From Pascua guehoae (lineage: Eukaryota > Basidiomycota > Tremellomycetes > Trichosporonales > Trichosporonaceae): a stretch of 64,000 nucleotides of DNA. The stretch lies in contig BCJX01000008.1 of assembly GCA_001600415.1 (NCBI GenBank), positions 1,227,494-1,291,493 of the forward strand, in the 5' to 3' direction. Position numbers and translations under genes: made by a program. Positions within the stretch are counted from its first letter, which is position 1, and each line of letters opens with the position of its first letter. Of this stretch, positions 43,898-55,407 are shown piece by piece. Under the pieces are notes generated by a model, which was given only the letters and a program-made list of their open reading frames with translations, was not told where the DNA came from and did not search any database.

Positions 43898-46800
43898 ATG
43901 TCGAAGCGTACGGCCCCGGAGCCGGAGCGGGCCTCCAAGCACCGGCGGTTGTCGAGCACTTCATCTCGGGGCACGACCAAACGTAGCTCCGAGCTGGAGG
44001 CTGTCGAAGTGACGGATGCCAACTCGACGAGCGTGCTGCAACTGTACATCGGAAGCTTGCGAAACGACCTCACACTGCACAACGCAAAGTACTCGTTTGC
44101 ATTCGGGTCGCGTGGCCCCAACGACCCAGAGTGCTGCTGCACCATCGACCTCCCATTCAACGCTGGCGTCCGTACTGCCGAGGGAAAAGGTCGCAACAAG
44201 CAGGTTGCCAAACGTGGCGCAGCGCGTGCTGCTGTACTCGCGCTCATTGCTGCTGGCGAGATTGGACTTGACCTTCGTCCAACCCCAGCCAACCCGACAG
44301 CCAAAGGCCAGGCGGCTGCCCAGAAGAAGGTGGCAACGAGCGTGAGCGTGCCCACGGTGACCAAGGCGACCACAGCCCCCAAGGCGACTACGACGCCCAA
44401 GGAGCCCATGGAGTCAAAGGACGCCAATGCCGCTGCCCCCGGACCCAAAATCGTCGTCAGTGGTAGGCGAACAACGGCTGCTCGCCACCCTGCCACTGCA
44501 TCCGCGATCCGTCCCGACGGCACACTGTACGGTGAAGACGCCTATCCAGTCCTCGCGTACCCCGAGTTCTGGGCTGCCTCGCCCGATGGTCCCGCACCGC
44601 TCAGCAAAAAGCTGTATGCGTCGATCATCTCGCTCTCTCTGCCCGCGCCATACAAGGCCGCCGATTGCCGCGTATTGTGCCTCCTCACTTGTCGCCGCCT
44701 GCCGCTCCCGGCGCTCGAACTCGACATTTCCGCTGCCGAGCTCGGCCCCAACCCAAGCCCCAGCGTCCGCGCGGGTGCTCGCCTCGTCCCGGCCGGTAAA
44801 ATGAAACTCGATACTGAACAGCTGGACGTCTTGTTTGAGTTTTCGCGCATGTTCCTCCGTGCCGTGACCAACAGGCCCCTCGACGGCACGCTCGAGAACA
44901 CGTCGTACCTGGTCGCGCCACTGCGGGCAGACTTTCCCCGTGATGACAGCGTGAGCAAGGGCGTCGTGTCCAAAAGCGACATTGACTGGGATCAAGTGAA
45001 CGCAGTCGAGCACCCGGCGCCACAGCGGTTCAATATCGACCACATTGCAGAGCAGGTCGTTGATGCTGTCATCACACCTCCGGCCGAGCTGACACGCCGC
45101 TTCTACATCACTGGGCTCAGGACGGACCTCACTCCCGCATCGCCGTCGCCTTGTAATCCTAGCAAGACCGTCTTTGAGCAGATCGCAGCCGAGAACCGCT
45201 ACGAGCATGCCAACATGCGAACCGACCGGGTCAAGGACTTTGACCAGCCCCTCATCGAAAGCCAACATCTTCTAGCCGCAAGCCGTGGTGGCATCACAGC
45301 TAGCCTCGCAAAGGGCCCCGCCAATACGGTGTTGCACATCCCCGAGCTCATGTGCCGTCACTTTATCTCTGCGAGCGTGTTTCGCACGGGAACGATGGTT
45401 CCATCGATCCTACAAACCCTCGACGATGAGCTGCTCGCTCACGAGCTCAACCAGCGGCTCTTTGATGGGCGCCTGGAGCGTGGACTCGTTCTTGAAGCCA
45501 TCAGTTCTCCCGGATCGTGCACTCGTGCGGGCCAGCCCAACTATGAGCGCCTCGAGACGTTTGGCGACACGCTGCTCAAGCTGGCAACAACTGTCGATAT
45601 TTACCTCGCTGGCGGGGGCAGGACGGAAGGCGAAATGACCCGCGAGCGCCAAGTTACCGTCTCGAATAAGTCTCTGCGCACTGGTGCTCTTGATGCGGGT
45701 TTTATACCGTACATTCGCAAGACTGTGCGCAAGGCAAGCAGCTTTTTGCCGCCTGGCTGGGTCGCGGACGGTGATGCAAAGCCGGCGACATACCTTCCGG
45801 CAACGACGCAGACGGTGGGAGATAAGGTAAGGCGCCTCAACGTGAACCCTCGCTGACGGATAGGTTATTGCAGACATTGTCGAGGCCCTCATCGCTGCGG
45901 CATACTTGTCTGGCGACGATACAGAGGAGGTGCATCGCTTTGATGCTGCCGTCGACGCCATGCGCGCCCTTTGCATCCCCCTCCCGCTCCTCAAAAAATG
46001 GTCCGACCTGAAAGCCGAGCTGGGCCCCGAGGGCAAGCCCTTGACTGTTCTTGGATACACCTTCCGCAACGGCGGCCGGGGACGAGTGGCGTTGGTAAGT
46101 GTGCAGTGGTTTTCCACTCCCATGGGATCCATTACTGACTTGATAACAGAGTGCGGCCGCGGACGACGAACGAAAGAAGCAGTTTGAGCGGTACGAGTTC
46201 CTCGGCGACGCCGTGATCGATTATCGTGAGTGCTTAGACTTGTCCGCGTTCACCCTTGCGGCGAGCTGAAACCACAGTTACCATGGAGGCACTCTGGAAA
46301 GAGAACCCGGATCTCGGCCCCGCACAACTCACGATCATGAAGCACTCTCGCGTTGCCAACGTGCGTGTGCTCTCCTTTGTCTGAAGTCGTGCAGGAATTA
46401 CTACAAGCCGCCGTGTACTGCATCTTCATACACCCCCGATGCTAACGTCACAGTCGGCTTTTGCAGCTTTTATGGCCTACTCTGGACTCGCAGACCTGTT
46501 GACCGACCTCGACGAGTACTACGTCCAAAAACTTGATACCTTCAAAGCGGAAATTGGGCGCCTCAAGAAGCGCGCAGATGCCAACATTGCCAAGGGCAAC
46601 CCCGACCGCGAGTTTTGGGCCAAGGTCCCCGAAGAAAAGGTGCGTGTGTCTTTCCACTCACGCTGTCGTCGGTGAACCCCGGCGCTTACAGCAGTGGCTC
46701 GGCGACACTCTCGAAGCGCTCTTTGGGGCCATTATCGTGGACTCTGACTTTGACCTCGCGCCGGCCCGTGCCCTGTTCACCGCGCACCTGCTCCCATTCC

Positions 46801-47093
46801 TCACACCATACGGCGCCCCTGCAAACAAGCACAGCTGGCATCCGAAGAGCGCGCTTCTTCAGCTGCTTGCCCGTTCTCGGTGCGCCATGTGGAAGCTCAC
46901 CAAAGACGGCGAGCCACCAGCCCCGTGCGAATCCACTGTCATTGTTCACGACAAAGAGATTGCCAGGGCCAGTGACAAGACGACCCGCCTCGCCCAGCGT
47001 GAGGCGTGCGCCATTGCTCTCGCAGCGCTCCAGGACGGCAAGCTCGCAGAGTTGTGCTCGTGTGCTGCCCAGCGGCAGAATGGTACGCTGTAG
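43898..47093 (+). CDS. Dicer-like ribonuclease III lacking the helicase domain
   Basis: Six exons (43898-45826, 45864-46094, 46150-46225, 46278-46360, 46454-46639, 46692-47093) give 968 aa. After a basic N-terminus, residues ~48-130 match the Dicer dimerisation (DUF283) fold: LQLYIGSLRND, then CTIDLPFNAGVRTAEGKGRNKQVAKRGAARAA with AKR.AA. A platform/PAZ-like region with SYLVAPL and QPLIESQ follows. RNase IIIa has ERLETFGD (Glu553, Asp557) and ADIVEAL (Asp647, Glu650). RNase IIIb has RYEFLGD (Glu736, Asp740) and LGDTLEAL (Asp840, Glu843). All metal-binding acids are present, so it should cut dsRNA to siRNAs. A C-terminal dsRNA-binding-like segment ends the protein. No DExD/H helicase is encoded upstream. 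No Argonaute or RdRP gene lies in the window. Confidence 0.93.
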
Positions 47094-48766
47094 CGGGTCG
47101 AGCATGTGGGCGAACGGCTGGCGATTGGGGTCGCTCCGCAGTGGTGACGAAAAGCATTGAAAACCGTCATTTTGGGCTCGTGCGTGTGATGTGTCTGCCA
47201 AGGTGGATGCACACCGTCCGAGCTCCAATGTGCCGATTCTCAATTCATTCCGTCGCCACCTGTACATGGGCGAACGCCACTTGGCACTGGGGCCCTTTTG
47301 CATGTGTCGTCTTGCAGACTAGTAGTTGAGATACCTCACCTCCTCCGCGTGTATAAGGTCATGCATGACTTGGACTGGGTACAGTGACAAAATTTCCCAC
47401 GCTCAGGTGTGGTGTGCAACGGACCGGAGGGAAAGCTGGTGCAAACCCGCGAGGACGACGTAGAGCAGCGTACAGTGGATATCCTCTGTTCTGCACCGTC
47501 AAGACCTGGCGTCGAGCAGTCGAGATCAGTACGACCAATTTCCTACTCTGTGCCGCTTTGGGAGTTTCGAAGCTGATGAAAGAGCCTTGATGGAATTCGA
47601 GGGCTCGACAGTTGGCGTGCAGCATAGCAGTGACATGGTGACAAGGCATGGTGACATGGTGACAAGGCATGGGGTACGCTGCACGCAGGGCAGTGCATGG
47701 GATGCGTCTCGAGTGACATGGTGAGGCAGTACAGTACACATCAGCTACTGCGCGCTTTGGTAGTTTGCAATTTCCCGTGGGACCTAGCGATTCCCACACC
47801 CGACAAGATGAAACCGTCACACCAGATCGCGCAGTCTCTTCGTGTCTCTCAGAGGGCTAGCAAGGGGCCAGGTTGGTCGTGGAGGTCCGTCTTGTGCCTG
47901 CCTCGCATACGTCGTCTTCTGCGTGGGGAGCGTGTCACACGACCCACCTGCATTCCGGCCATGTGTACATCTGCACAGTTGACACACGACTTGCTGTGCT
48001 GTCCCCTCCGAGGTCGAGTATTGAAGCAGTGCCATGGGCGCCAAAGGTGCCAGAAGCCGCCTGACTGTAATTCCAACCCGTCCTCGTGCCCAGCGTCAAC
48101 TCGACACGGCCGCATGCCATTTTCCAGCGGCCAGGCTGGCCATGCTGGCAGTCTTGATTGTACCCGCTCTTGGCATGTTGGTGGTGTACTTGACGCTCTG
48201 TATTTTGCAAGAGGCCAGGTGTGAGACGCATACGACGAGGCCCTGGATCACTGGATCACTGGACGACATGACTTGACTCATTACTGCCAAGCTGGCCAAG
48301 CTCGTGGGCATGGCCGGAAGGATGGGGCATGGTGGGAGGCGCTTTGTCGCTGGGTGGGTCCGCAGCAGTCGTCTATGACTGGCTGGCATTGAACAGCTAA
48401 GCGTGTACAAGCCAGGCCGGGGTACACACATGCAACCTCCACGCAACAGTACGGCCTTAGCAAAGGGGTCCCAGAACACGAGGCGAACAGCCTTTGCCTT
48501 TGTGTTGCATGTGTTGCGATAGGATGGAATTATTTCTGTCCAGTGTGTACAGTACACGCGCAGGCATGTCGATCCTCTCTCTGACCACCGCCACGCTCGG
48601 GTTGCCACCGGCGCTCCGTCGTCGAGTCCTGTCGTGTACACTGCATGCCTCTACCTCTCCTCATCCTATGCCGTTGGACCACTCACCACCTTGTTCAACG
48701 CCGGCGTCACTCTCCCACTCCCAGACCCTCAACCAACTCGCCTCGGACACGACTACCCACGGCGCC
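47094..48766. other. intergenic, no gene seen
   Basis: 3' flank of Dicer and 5' flank of the membrane-protein gene. A 21-bp tandem duplication lies at 47630-47671. Short frames on both strands are not supported. Confidence 0.5.
47630..47671. repeat. 21-bp tandem repeat, two exact copies
   Basis: GTGACATGGTGACAAGGCAT plus G is repeated exactly twice, and a partial copy (GTGACATGGTGA) recurs about 40 bp later at 47713. Simple tandem duplication; no function evident. Confidence 0.85.
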
Positions 48767-50020
48767 ATGCGTCGTACGTTCAACCCCATGCTGGCGGTTA
48801 TCCTCCAGGCGACGTTTATGTCGCTCTGGCGCGCACCCCTCGCCGCCGCCATCGACTTCAACCTCGGCACAACCTACCGCGTCCCCGGCCATGACAATTA
48901 CTCGTGCACGCTGCCGGATGACATCTACTACTGCACGCCGTCCAAGTACAGCTACACGGGCACCCCCCCGTTCATCATCAAGTTTTACACGAGCGCGCTG
49001 CGGACCCAGACGCCCGCGGCCATTGACAGCCGGAATTTCACCACCTGGTACACGACCCTTAGGTTTGGGACGGGGACCAAGCTCTGGGTCGACTGCTCGT
49101 GGCCCGGGGTCGACTACCATGTCGCCGTCGACACGCCCCTGATTGTGCAGCAGAATACGTCGGCGTGCGGGTTGGGCGGGCCCGAGTCGGTGGGCACAGC
49201 GTCGGGCGGGACCGAGGCGGTGCCCGAGGAAACGGGCGGCTCGCAGGCGGGTAGTACCGAGAGCGGGTCGAGGTGGGTTTTACCTTTCTGTGTGGCGCAC
49301 CATCCCCAGGCTGACCGTAGTCTGTCGACGGCGACCATCGTGGCCATTGCAGCCGGCACGGCCGGGGGTGTGATCGCCATCGCGGCCCTCCTCGGCTGTC
49401 TGTGGTTTATGAAGCGCAAGAAGCGTCCCACAGTGACGAGCATTAGCAATCTCGACCTGCACGAAAGTTCCTCGACCGTCCACCTCTCCCTGCCCACCGC
49501 GCCCATCACGCCGTTCAGCTACGAGCTCATCCCGTCCCCCGCGTCCTCCACGCCCTTCGGGGGCACGCTCACCACCGAGCCCACGTCCATGTCCATGGCC
49601 ACAAGCCCCCGCACGTCCATCAGCCAGCCCACACCCCGCACGTCCATGTACGCCAAGCCCGCCCGCCCCACCCACCCCCGCATGCGCACCCTCTCGGGCG
49701 ACACGGCCCTATCCCGCACGACAGCGGGCAACACGTCCATGGGCCAGGCGACCATGGCCCACACACCCTTCACCATCGACTCGATGAGTACCGCGTCGTC
49801 CATGGCCAACACGTCCGACCGCCGCAAGTCGGCCGGCACAACGTCGCTCGGCCAAATGACCCCGACCCAGGGGGCCGACCCCCAGTTCCCAGAGGCCACC
49901 GACCCCGACCGCGCCGTGCACATGCACCACGACGCCGGCCGCGTCACGTCCGACAATGCCGAGATGGCCCCCGCCGAGATTCCCCCGGCGTACGACGCGT
50001 CGTGGCGCGCAGGCGGGTAG
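48767..50020 (+). CDS. secreted/single-pass membrane protein with Ser/Thr-rich tail
   Basis: Two exons (48767-49272, 49321-50020) give 401 aa. The 48-nt intron is in frame without a stop, so an unspliced 417-aa form is possible; its GTGGGT donor and CTGACCGTAG end favour splicing. The start was taken at MRRTFNPML, which gives an N-terminal signal/anchor. The extracellular part (~35-165) has four Cys and NxS/T sites (NYS, NFT, NTS). A TM helix follows (ATIVAIAAGTAGGVIAIAAL) with a KRKKR stop-transfer signal. The cytosolic tail is long and Ser/Thr/Pro-rich and ends with PPAYDASW, a possible PPxY WW-domain ligand. The architecture resembles Mid2/Wsc/SKG6-type wall sensors, but no specific ectodomain is recognised. 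Confidence 0.75.
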   Translation: MRRTFNPMLAVILQATFMSLWRAPLAAAIDFNLGTTYRVPGHDNYSCTLPDDIYYCTPSKYSYTGTPPFIIKFYTSALRTQTPAAIDSRNFTTWYTTLRFGTGTKLWVDCSWPGVDYHVAVDTPLIVQQNTSACGLGGPESVGTASGGTEAVPEETGGSQAGSTESGSRWVLPFCVAHHPQADRSLSTATIVAIAAGTAGGVIAIAALLGCLWFMKRKKRPTVTSISNLDLHESSSTVHLSLPTAPITPFSYELIPSPASSTPFGGTLTTEPTSMSMATSPRTSISQPTPRTSMYAKPARPTHPRMRTLSGDTALSRTTAGNTSMGQATMAHTPFTIDSMSTASSMANTSDRRKSAGTTSLGQMTPTQGADPQFPEATDPDRAVHMHHDAGRVTSDNAEMAPAEIPPAYDASWRAGG

Positions 50021-51671
50021 GGCACGCGGGGGCGGGTAGGGCACGCGCAGACGGGCAGGGCAGAGGGGTGCGGAGGCGAAATGAGAAATGGAGGCGACAT
50101 TATCGGTAGTGTACATAGACCATAACATGAGGACAGGCCAGACGAGAGAACCGAGGGGCGCGATACCGAGTACATGTAGGTACGCGTTCATGGACACGTT
50201 TGTGGACCACCAAAGACATTGCGGTAGCTCCAAGTCTATGCCCCGACAGACTTCCGGGCGAAACTAGGTGCCCCAGCCATGCCAGCCACGAGCTGGAGCC
50301 TAGTTTCATCCTCGGTGGTACGCGGTGGTGTAGCGACTCGAGCCTCACACGTGCACGCACGCGCACCATGCGCACCCACTGCACGCCCGCACCGTCGCAC
50401 ATACGCTCGAGCCGGCGTGCGCACTACATGTACATACTCGCGCCGCCTTCATTCCATGCACTCTATTTCTCAGTGCAAAAGGTGCGTCGTGGCCTCATGC
50501 CAGGCGGCGTATGCAGCCTGCAATGCGTCTCGGGCCCTGTCCGCAATAAGTGAGGGCACACAAGCGAGGGCTGCAGCCACGCTGCACGCTGGCAAATGCG
50601 TCCCAAGCCAATACCAGGGTGGCCGCGGAGTTTTCGAAATGCCCGCGCGGCGCCGCGCCGCGACCATCCAGCTTCAATAATCCACCATAAATCAACCACT
50701 TGATCTATCGAGCTGAAACGTTGCGTGCTTGTAGGAGTGGTGATATGCTAGATTGTTCACATGTTTGTGAACAATCTAGCAGGGTCCATGAATGGAATGG
50801 ACCTCCCACCCGCGCGATGGACGAAAATACCGCACGGATCGTTCGAAACCTCAGACCTCGAGCCACACCTAATGAGGACAGCACCAGACCAGGGGAGCCC
50901 GTGACTACCCTACTCTGGGGGCAGGGAGTCGAACAGTCGGTCAAGCTGCATGGACATAGGCACAGGCACATGGCGTCGAGGGTGGTCTGTACGCCAAGGA
51001 CAAATGCCGAACCGGCTGGGATCCTGTTGGAGGGACTCGAGCCTCGCACGCACACACGCCACGCACACGCGCGGCTGCACGTACGTCCTCTCGAGCCGCT
51101 GCGTGCTCTACCTCTACAATACTCGCGGGCGTGCGCAGTTGTTCGATGCAGATATTGCGCAATACGACAGTGTGGACAGTGCACCGAGAGCCAGGAGTGT
51201 GTGGCCATCGTTGTCTGGGCCACTTGCGGGGGCCTCGAGAAAAGTGCGTCCAGCTGCACAGGCATTACTGAAGGACAGACAGGTCGCATGGGCCGCGAGG
51301 GGCGTGGTCTGGACATCGAGGGCAAAGCTTGAACCGGCTGGGGTCTGATGTGTGCATCTGTAGTACCATATACCAGAGGATCGGTACGCACCAGGGCATA
51401 GCATCTAGCGGCATTGTTGGGCCGGGCAGTGCTATCAAACTGGATGCGTGGCAGCTAGAACCAGGCCAGAGACCAGGTTCAAACCCAGCCCTGTCACTTA
51501 AGCCTCGCGCAGCCACCCAACGACGCCGTGTTCATACTTGGTCCATTGTGAATTCATTCCATAAAGCTATCAGAAGCACCCGAGTCGTCTGTGCAGATGG
51601 ATATTTTATAAAAGTCCTGATCGCGCCCTACCTATGAAATGACCTTTTGCGTTACCGCTGTTTGGTGGTCG
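50021..51671. other. repeat-bearing intergenic region
   Basis: 1.65 kb without a supported gene. It holds a perfect 16-bp inverted repeat (50746-50781), CGCACACGC-type simple sequence around 50340-50420 and 51030-51080, each preceded by GACTCGAGCCTC, and two diverged copies of a ~50-bp unit (50973-51023 and 51292-51345) sharing GTGGTCTG and ACCGGCTGG. Confidence 0.5.
50746..50781. repeat. perfect 16-bp inverted repeat with 4-nt loop
   Basis: TGCTAGATTGTTCACA (50746-50761) is followed by TGTT and its exact reverse complement (50766-50781). It would form a stable hairpin or cruciform. It is not followed by a coding sequence or a T-run. Confidence 0.9.
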
Positions 51672-53326
51672 CTAGGCCAGGTCCCCGCTTTCGGTGAGGT
51701 TGTGCACCCAGTCATAGTAGTCGTTGAGTTCGACAAACGCGAGCCCGAGCGGGCGGTACTGGAAGACGGTGAAGACGTTGTGGAGGAAGGGCGTGCCGAG
51801 GACCCACTCGTCCCTGGCGAGTTTCAGTGCTGCAAGGAAAACTTGTCACCGGAGTCTAGCTCACTTGTTGTGTGGCACGACAGCACCACGGCACCACTTG
51901 TCCTCTTTTGCGTCCTTGTCGCACTTGCATGCGCCGGGCACGTCCTCAGCGCACAGGACCTCTGCGCACACGTCGAGCTTTGACACGGGCCAGACCTTGT
52001 CGCCCACGTGCACCTCGGCGCCGACGCACGCGTCGCGCGGGTAGTAGTAGGTCTTTGTGGCGACGTCGTACACGGCCCCAGGGACCTGCTGGTAAAAGTC
52101 GGCGACGGCCGCGGGGGGGCCGGCAATGACGCCCGAGCCCGAGCTGACGGTCGCCGGGGTGGTGGGGCAGGTGCTCTTGTCTACCTTGTCAACTTTGTCG
52201 GCCTTGTCGTTGTTGCGCTTGGCGGGGGCGTTGAGGACGGGGAAGACGCCAGCAATGCCCACGCGCCACGAGTTTGGCTCGGACACGGTGCGGCGGAGCA
52301 CGCCAGAGTACGGCGTTTCGCGGAAGGAGTGGCTGGAATTGGGTCAGTGGTGGCGCTGGCGGCGCGATGGGGAAAATAAAATAAAATGTATATGCACGTA
52401 CCCGTAGTACACGAAACCCTCGGGGAATTGGGAGGAGGCCACAGTATTGACGCGCTTGTCGACATCCACTTGGGCGGTGGTGTCGTTGAGGCGCGGCAGG
52501 TAGATGCCAAACGTCGGCGCGGCCCATTTGTCAATGTTGGCCTGCCAGAAGGGCGTGACGCCCTCGGCCGATCCGCCAGCGAGGCCCATGCCGAGCGCGC
52601 CCGAATAGTTGCCCACGTACTCGAGGCCCTTTGCGCACGTCACCGCGCCTGCGTGTCAGCAAGGTGGTGCGTCGCGGGCGGACGGGGGCGAGTGTTAACT
52701 TACCAAACGATTGCTTGTAGCGCTCGCCCGCAACTTCGAGAAAGTCGTTGGCCCACGTGCCCTCAAACGTCGCCGAGCCGGTGCCCGTGAACGGGCAGCA
52801 CATCTTGTCGTCACCCCCCGTGTTGTTCCGCTTGACGTTGCCCTTGGCACTGCACTGCGGGAGCACATTCTTGTCCGTAAACGTGTCCGAGTGCGAGGTC
52901 TTAAACTCGGGGCTCGAGGTTGTGGCGCCCTCGACGTACACCCACGTGTCGGTCGTGCCCGTGTCCAGGGCCAGTTCGAGGCACTGCGGCGGGGTGCCGA
53001 GCTTGACCTCGAGCGTGTATGTGGTGCCGCCGTAGGAGCGGAGTCTGGACGAAGGGAACAGGGGGAAGGCGGGGTAGTCGGTGGGGGGGAGTGGGGGAAT
53101 GAGAGGTGTTGTACAAGCGCCACGCACATGTCAGCGGATGCCTTGTCATCGTCCGCCAACAGAGTACTCACGGCACCGAAGCGCTAAACTTCTCCGCCTT
53201 GTCATAAGTACGCCTATCGAGCAGTTGGAGCATCTCGAACCCGTTGGACGGGGGGATGGCCGTGGCGTGTACGCCCACGCTGGCGGACGCCAAGAGGAGT
53301 GATGAAAAGAGCAACGAGGCGAGCAT
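51672..53326 (-). CDS. pepsin-family (A1) aspartic protease homologue with altered second active site
   Basis: Five exons (53326-53172, 53044-52704, 52648-52402, 52332-51887, 51829-51672) give 448 aa. A signal peptide (MLASLLFSSLLLASASVG) and a short propeptide precede GGTTYTLEVKLGTPPQ and the first active-site motif LALDTGTTDTWV (Asp79). EWVLGTPFLHNVFTVFQ is the family's conserved C-terminal block. Where the second lobe should read V-D-[ST]-G-T, this protein has TVSSGSGVIAGP (Ser311 in place of Asp), flanked by AAVADFYQQVPGAVYD, so the alignment is clear. It is therefore probably inactive as a protease, or uses altered chemistry. A Lys/Asp insert (DKADKVDKVDK) precedes the site. The donor of intron 4 is weak (GTGCTG or GTGGTG). 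The product is probably secreted or cell-surface. Confidence 0.88.
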
Positions 53327-54467
53327 GACGGCGACCAGTGGACAGTGTTTGCCGGTCCGGCCGAGGGTTTGGAAAGGGAGAGAGAGAATGGGGGAATGAA
53401 GAAACGAGAATGGATGGAGAAGGAAGACTGTGTTTATATCTTCCTTCCCGCCCCAGACGAGGCAGTGTGCACGCTGGCTGTGCCCCAGTCTGATCCTAGC
53501 ATGGTACCATGGCTCTGCAGTGCGCATGCCGCGTGTACGTCCTTGCCTTTGCCCTCACTGTGGGGATATTTCCGTCACATGTCACATCCATGAAGCGCCA
53601 ATGTGTGCCCTTGGCCCTTGGTCATCGCCACGGCTGCGCGCAAGTCATCAGCTGCGGTGCATGGGGCACACCTCGGCACAGTTCGGACAGAGTAAGAGTG
53701 CAAACGCAGAGGCCAAAAGGACTGCTCCATGTTCCGGGGTTTGCACGTGGGGATGGATTCCTCGAGGTGTGCATGTGTGTGACACACACCAAACACACCC
53801 TTGTAATGACGCCTCCGCAGTCGTCATCCTCTTAGTTCCGTCTCGATACTCAACGTAGTGGACAGGTACAGGGGGTAACAATCGCATCCCCAGGGACACT
53901 CATGTTGTCGCTTCACAGACAGCGAGCGTCAGACGTCCTTTGCTCTCGAGTCGCAAGCGTGTCACCGTGTTTTTGGTAGAGGCCAGAGGACAAAGGGCGG
54001 GAGATGCAGAGCTCCAAGTGTGGCATCTGGTATGTGTTACGCTCTCCAGACATGCCAGACAGACAGTCTTGTGGAGCATACAGACGCTGCGGACACGATG
54101 TTTCATCGCCAAGCACAGCCCCATCTTGACCTGGGGTACGACCGAGCACTAGCCCAATGTTCACCCCTTGAGGCTGTCAAGACTCTAGTACGAGCCCTAT
54201 GCAGCTACCGACGACAAGGCATGCCTTTGGCAGCATCGGTGACTGGCCTCGGTGACTCTGACTGTCATAGGCCACAGCCTTTGCCCACTGGCAGGGGGGC
54301 TGTATCGCCTCGGCCGCGTCTTTTACAGTTCACAGTCCGTAGCTGGTTTGCATGTCACACCTATTATTACTGCCTGTCCGACGATGCTGCTCGTCCTCGT
54401 TCTCCCCCAAAGTGCCTAGGTTGATACTCAGACATGTGTGCCACTAGACCGTCTCGCACACTGCCAA
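53327..54467. other. intergenic between two minus-strand genes
   Basis: 5' flank of the protease-like gene and 3' flank of the GPI-type protein gene. No supported gene or repeat. Confidence 0.5.
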
Positions 54468-55407
54468 CTAGAGAGCTACGACCGCTCCAATGGCGCCCAC
54501 CACAAGGCCCCAGACCGACACAACGGGCACACCACAAGCGGGCGGCGCTGCGCTTCCCGACTGGCCGGGACCAGAAGCGGAAGCGGGACCCGAAACGGAA
54601 GCTGTAGCCGAGGCGGCTGCCGCAGCCGCGCTAAAGCTTGCCTTGACCTCGTCGCACCACGCGTCGTGGCCGTTGATCATCTCGGTAACGTTCTGGGCCA
54701 GCTCGGGGATGGTGTCCTGGCGGCAGCGGAGGCAGGGGAGGAGTGAATTGTTCCATGTGTCGGGCTGTTCGTCAGCGGGGCTGTGTTACGTGTGACTGTG
54801 GAGCACTTCTGCCCCAAAGACAAAGAGCGTCGCAACGGGTGTAGGCCAAAGGTGGGTTTGGAGGCATGGTTCCTTTGTTGGGATACTCGATGCTCGCCAT
54901 TGGATCCCGGCCCTTCCCGACCCACACAACATACCTCGCAGATCTTGAGACAAGACTGAGACCCGGGGTCGATGGCGCACATGTTGTTGAGGTTGCGCGG
55001 GGCGATGCACATGTCCTCACACGGGTCCAGAGTGGGGCCGCTTGCGTTACTGGGAGACGCCGAGGGCGACGTGCTGTTGCCAGCCGACGGGGACGTGGTG
55101 GTAGCGCCGGGCTCAGGGTTGGTGGTTCCGTTGGCATCAGATGCGGCGTCGGTGGGGGTGGCGCTGGGGCCAAGGTCGGTGGATCCAATGGCATCAGATG
55201 GGACGTCCTCGGTGCTGCCGTCGCTGTCGGCATTGACGCCATCGGGCGGGCCGAATTCCTGGCGGGCGTAGAGGTGGAGAGTCCTCGCGGGAGAGGCTGG
55301 CTGGGCGGCCGCGACGACTTTGGCTGTGAGTAATTTACATGGACGTAGGACGAGGACGTACGAGTCACGATCGCGAGGAAGAGAGCAACGAAAAACGTGC
55401 CGCGCAT
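54468..55407 (-). CDS. Ser/Thr-rich secreted protein with 8-Cys module, probably GPI-anchored
   Basis: Three exons (55407-55362, 55323-54935, 54764-54468) give 243 aa. The signal peptide is MRGTFFVALFLAIVT. A Ser/Thr/Pro/Asp-rich linker carries NxT/S sites. The Cys-rich module (about residues 115-190) has eight Cys: CEDMC, NMC, SC, KICE, PCLRC and WCDE. A Ser/Ala/Gly stretch and a hydrophobic C-terminus (VPVVSVWGLVVGAIGAVVAL) fit GPI attachment. The eight-Cys count recalls CFEM proteins, but the spacing does not match CFEM. A cell-wall structural or adhesion role is inferred. Intron 1 is 38 nt and interrupts the codon just after the signal peptide. Confidence 0.75.

Noticed and set aside
48494..48766. 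N-terminal extension of the membrane-protein frame to 48494
   Set aside because: The extension is open by chance, lacks conserved character and would bury the signal peptide that begins at 48767.
51451..51500. CCAGGTTCAAACCCAGC as a possible tRNA T arm
   Set aside because: The stem does not pair and no other tRNA arm is found.
51861..51900. GTGAGC donor at 51864 for intron 4 of the protease homologue
   Set aside because: It gives the wrong phase for the conserved C-terminal block EWVLGTPFLHN; a donor at 51886 (GTGCTG) or 51889 (GTGGTG) keeps the frame.
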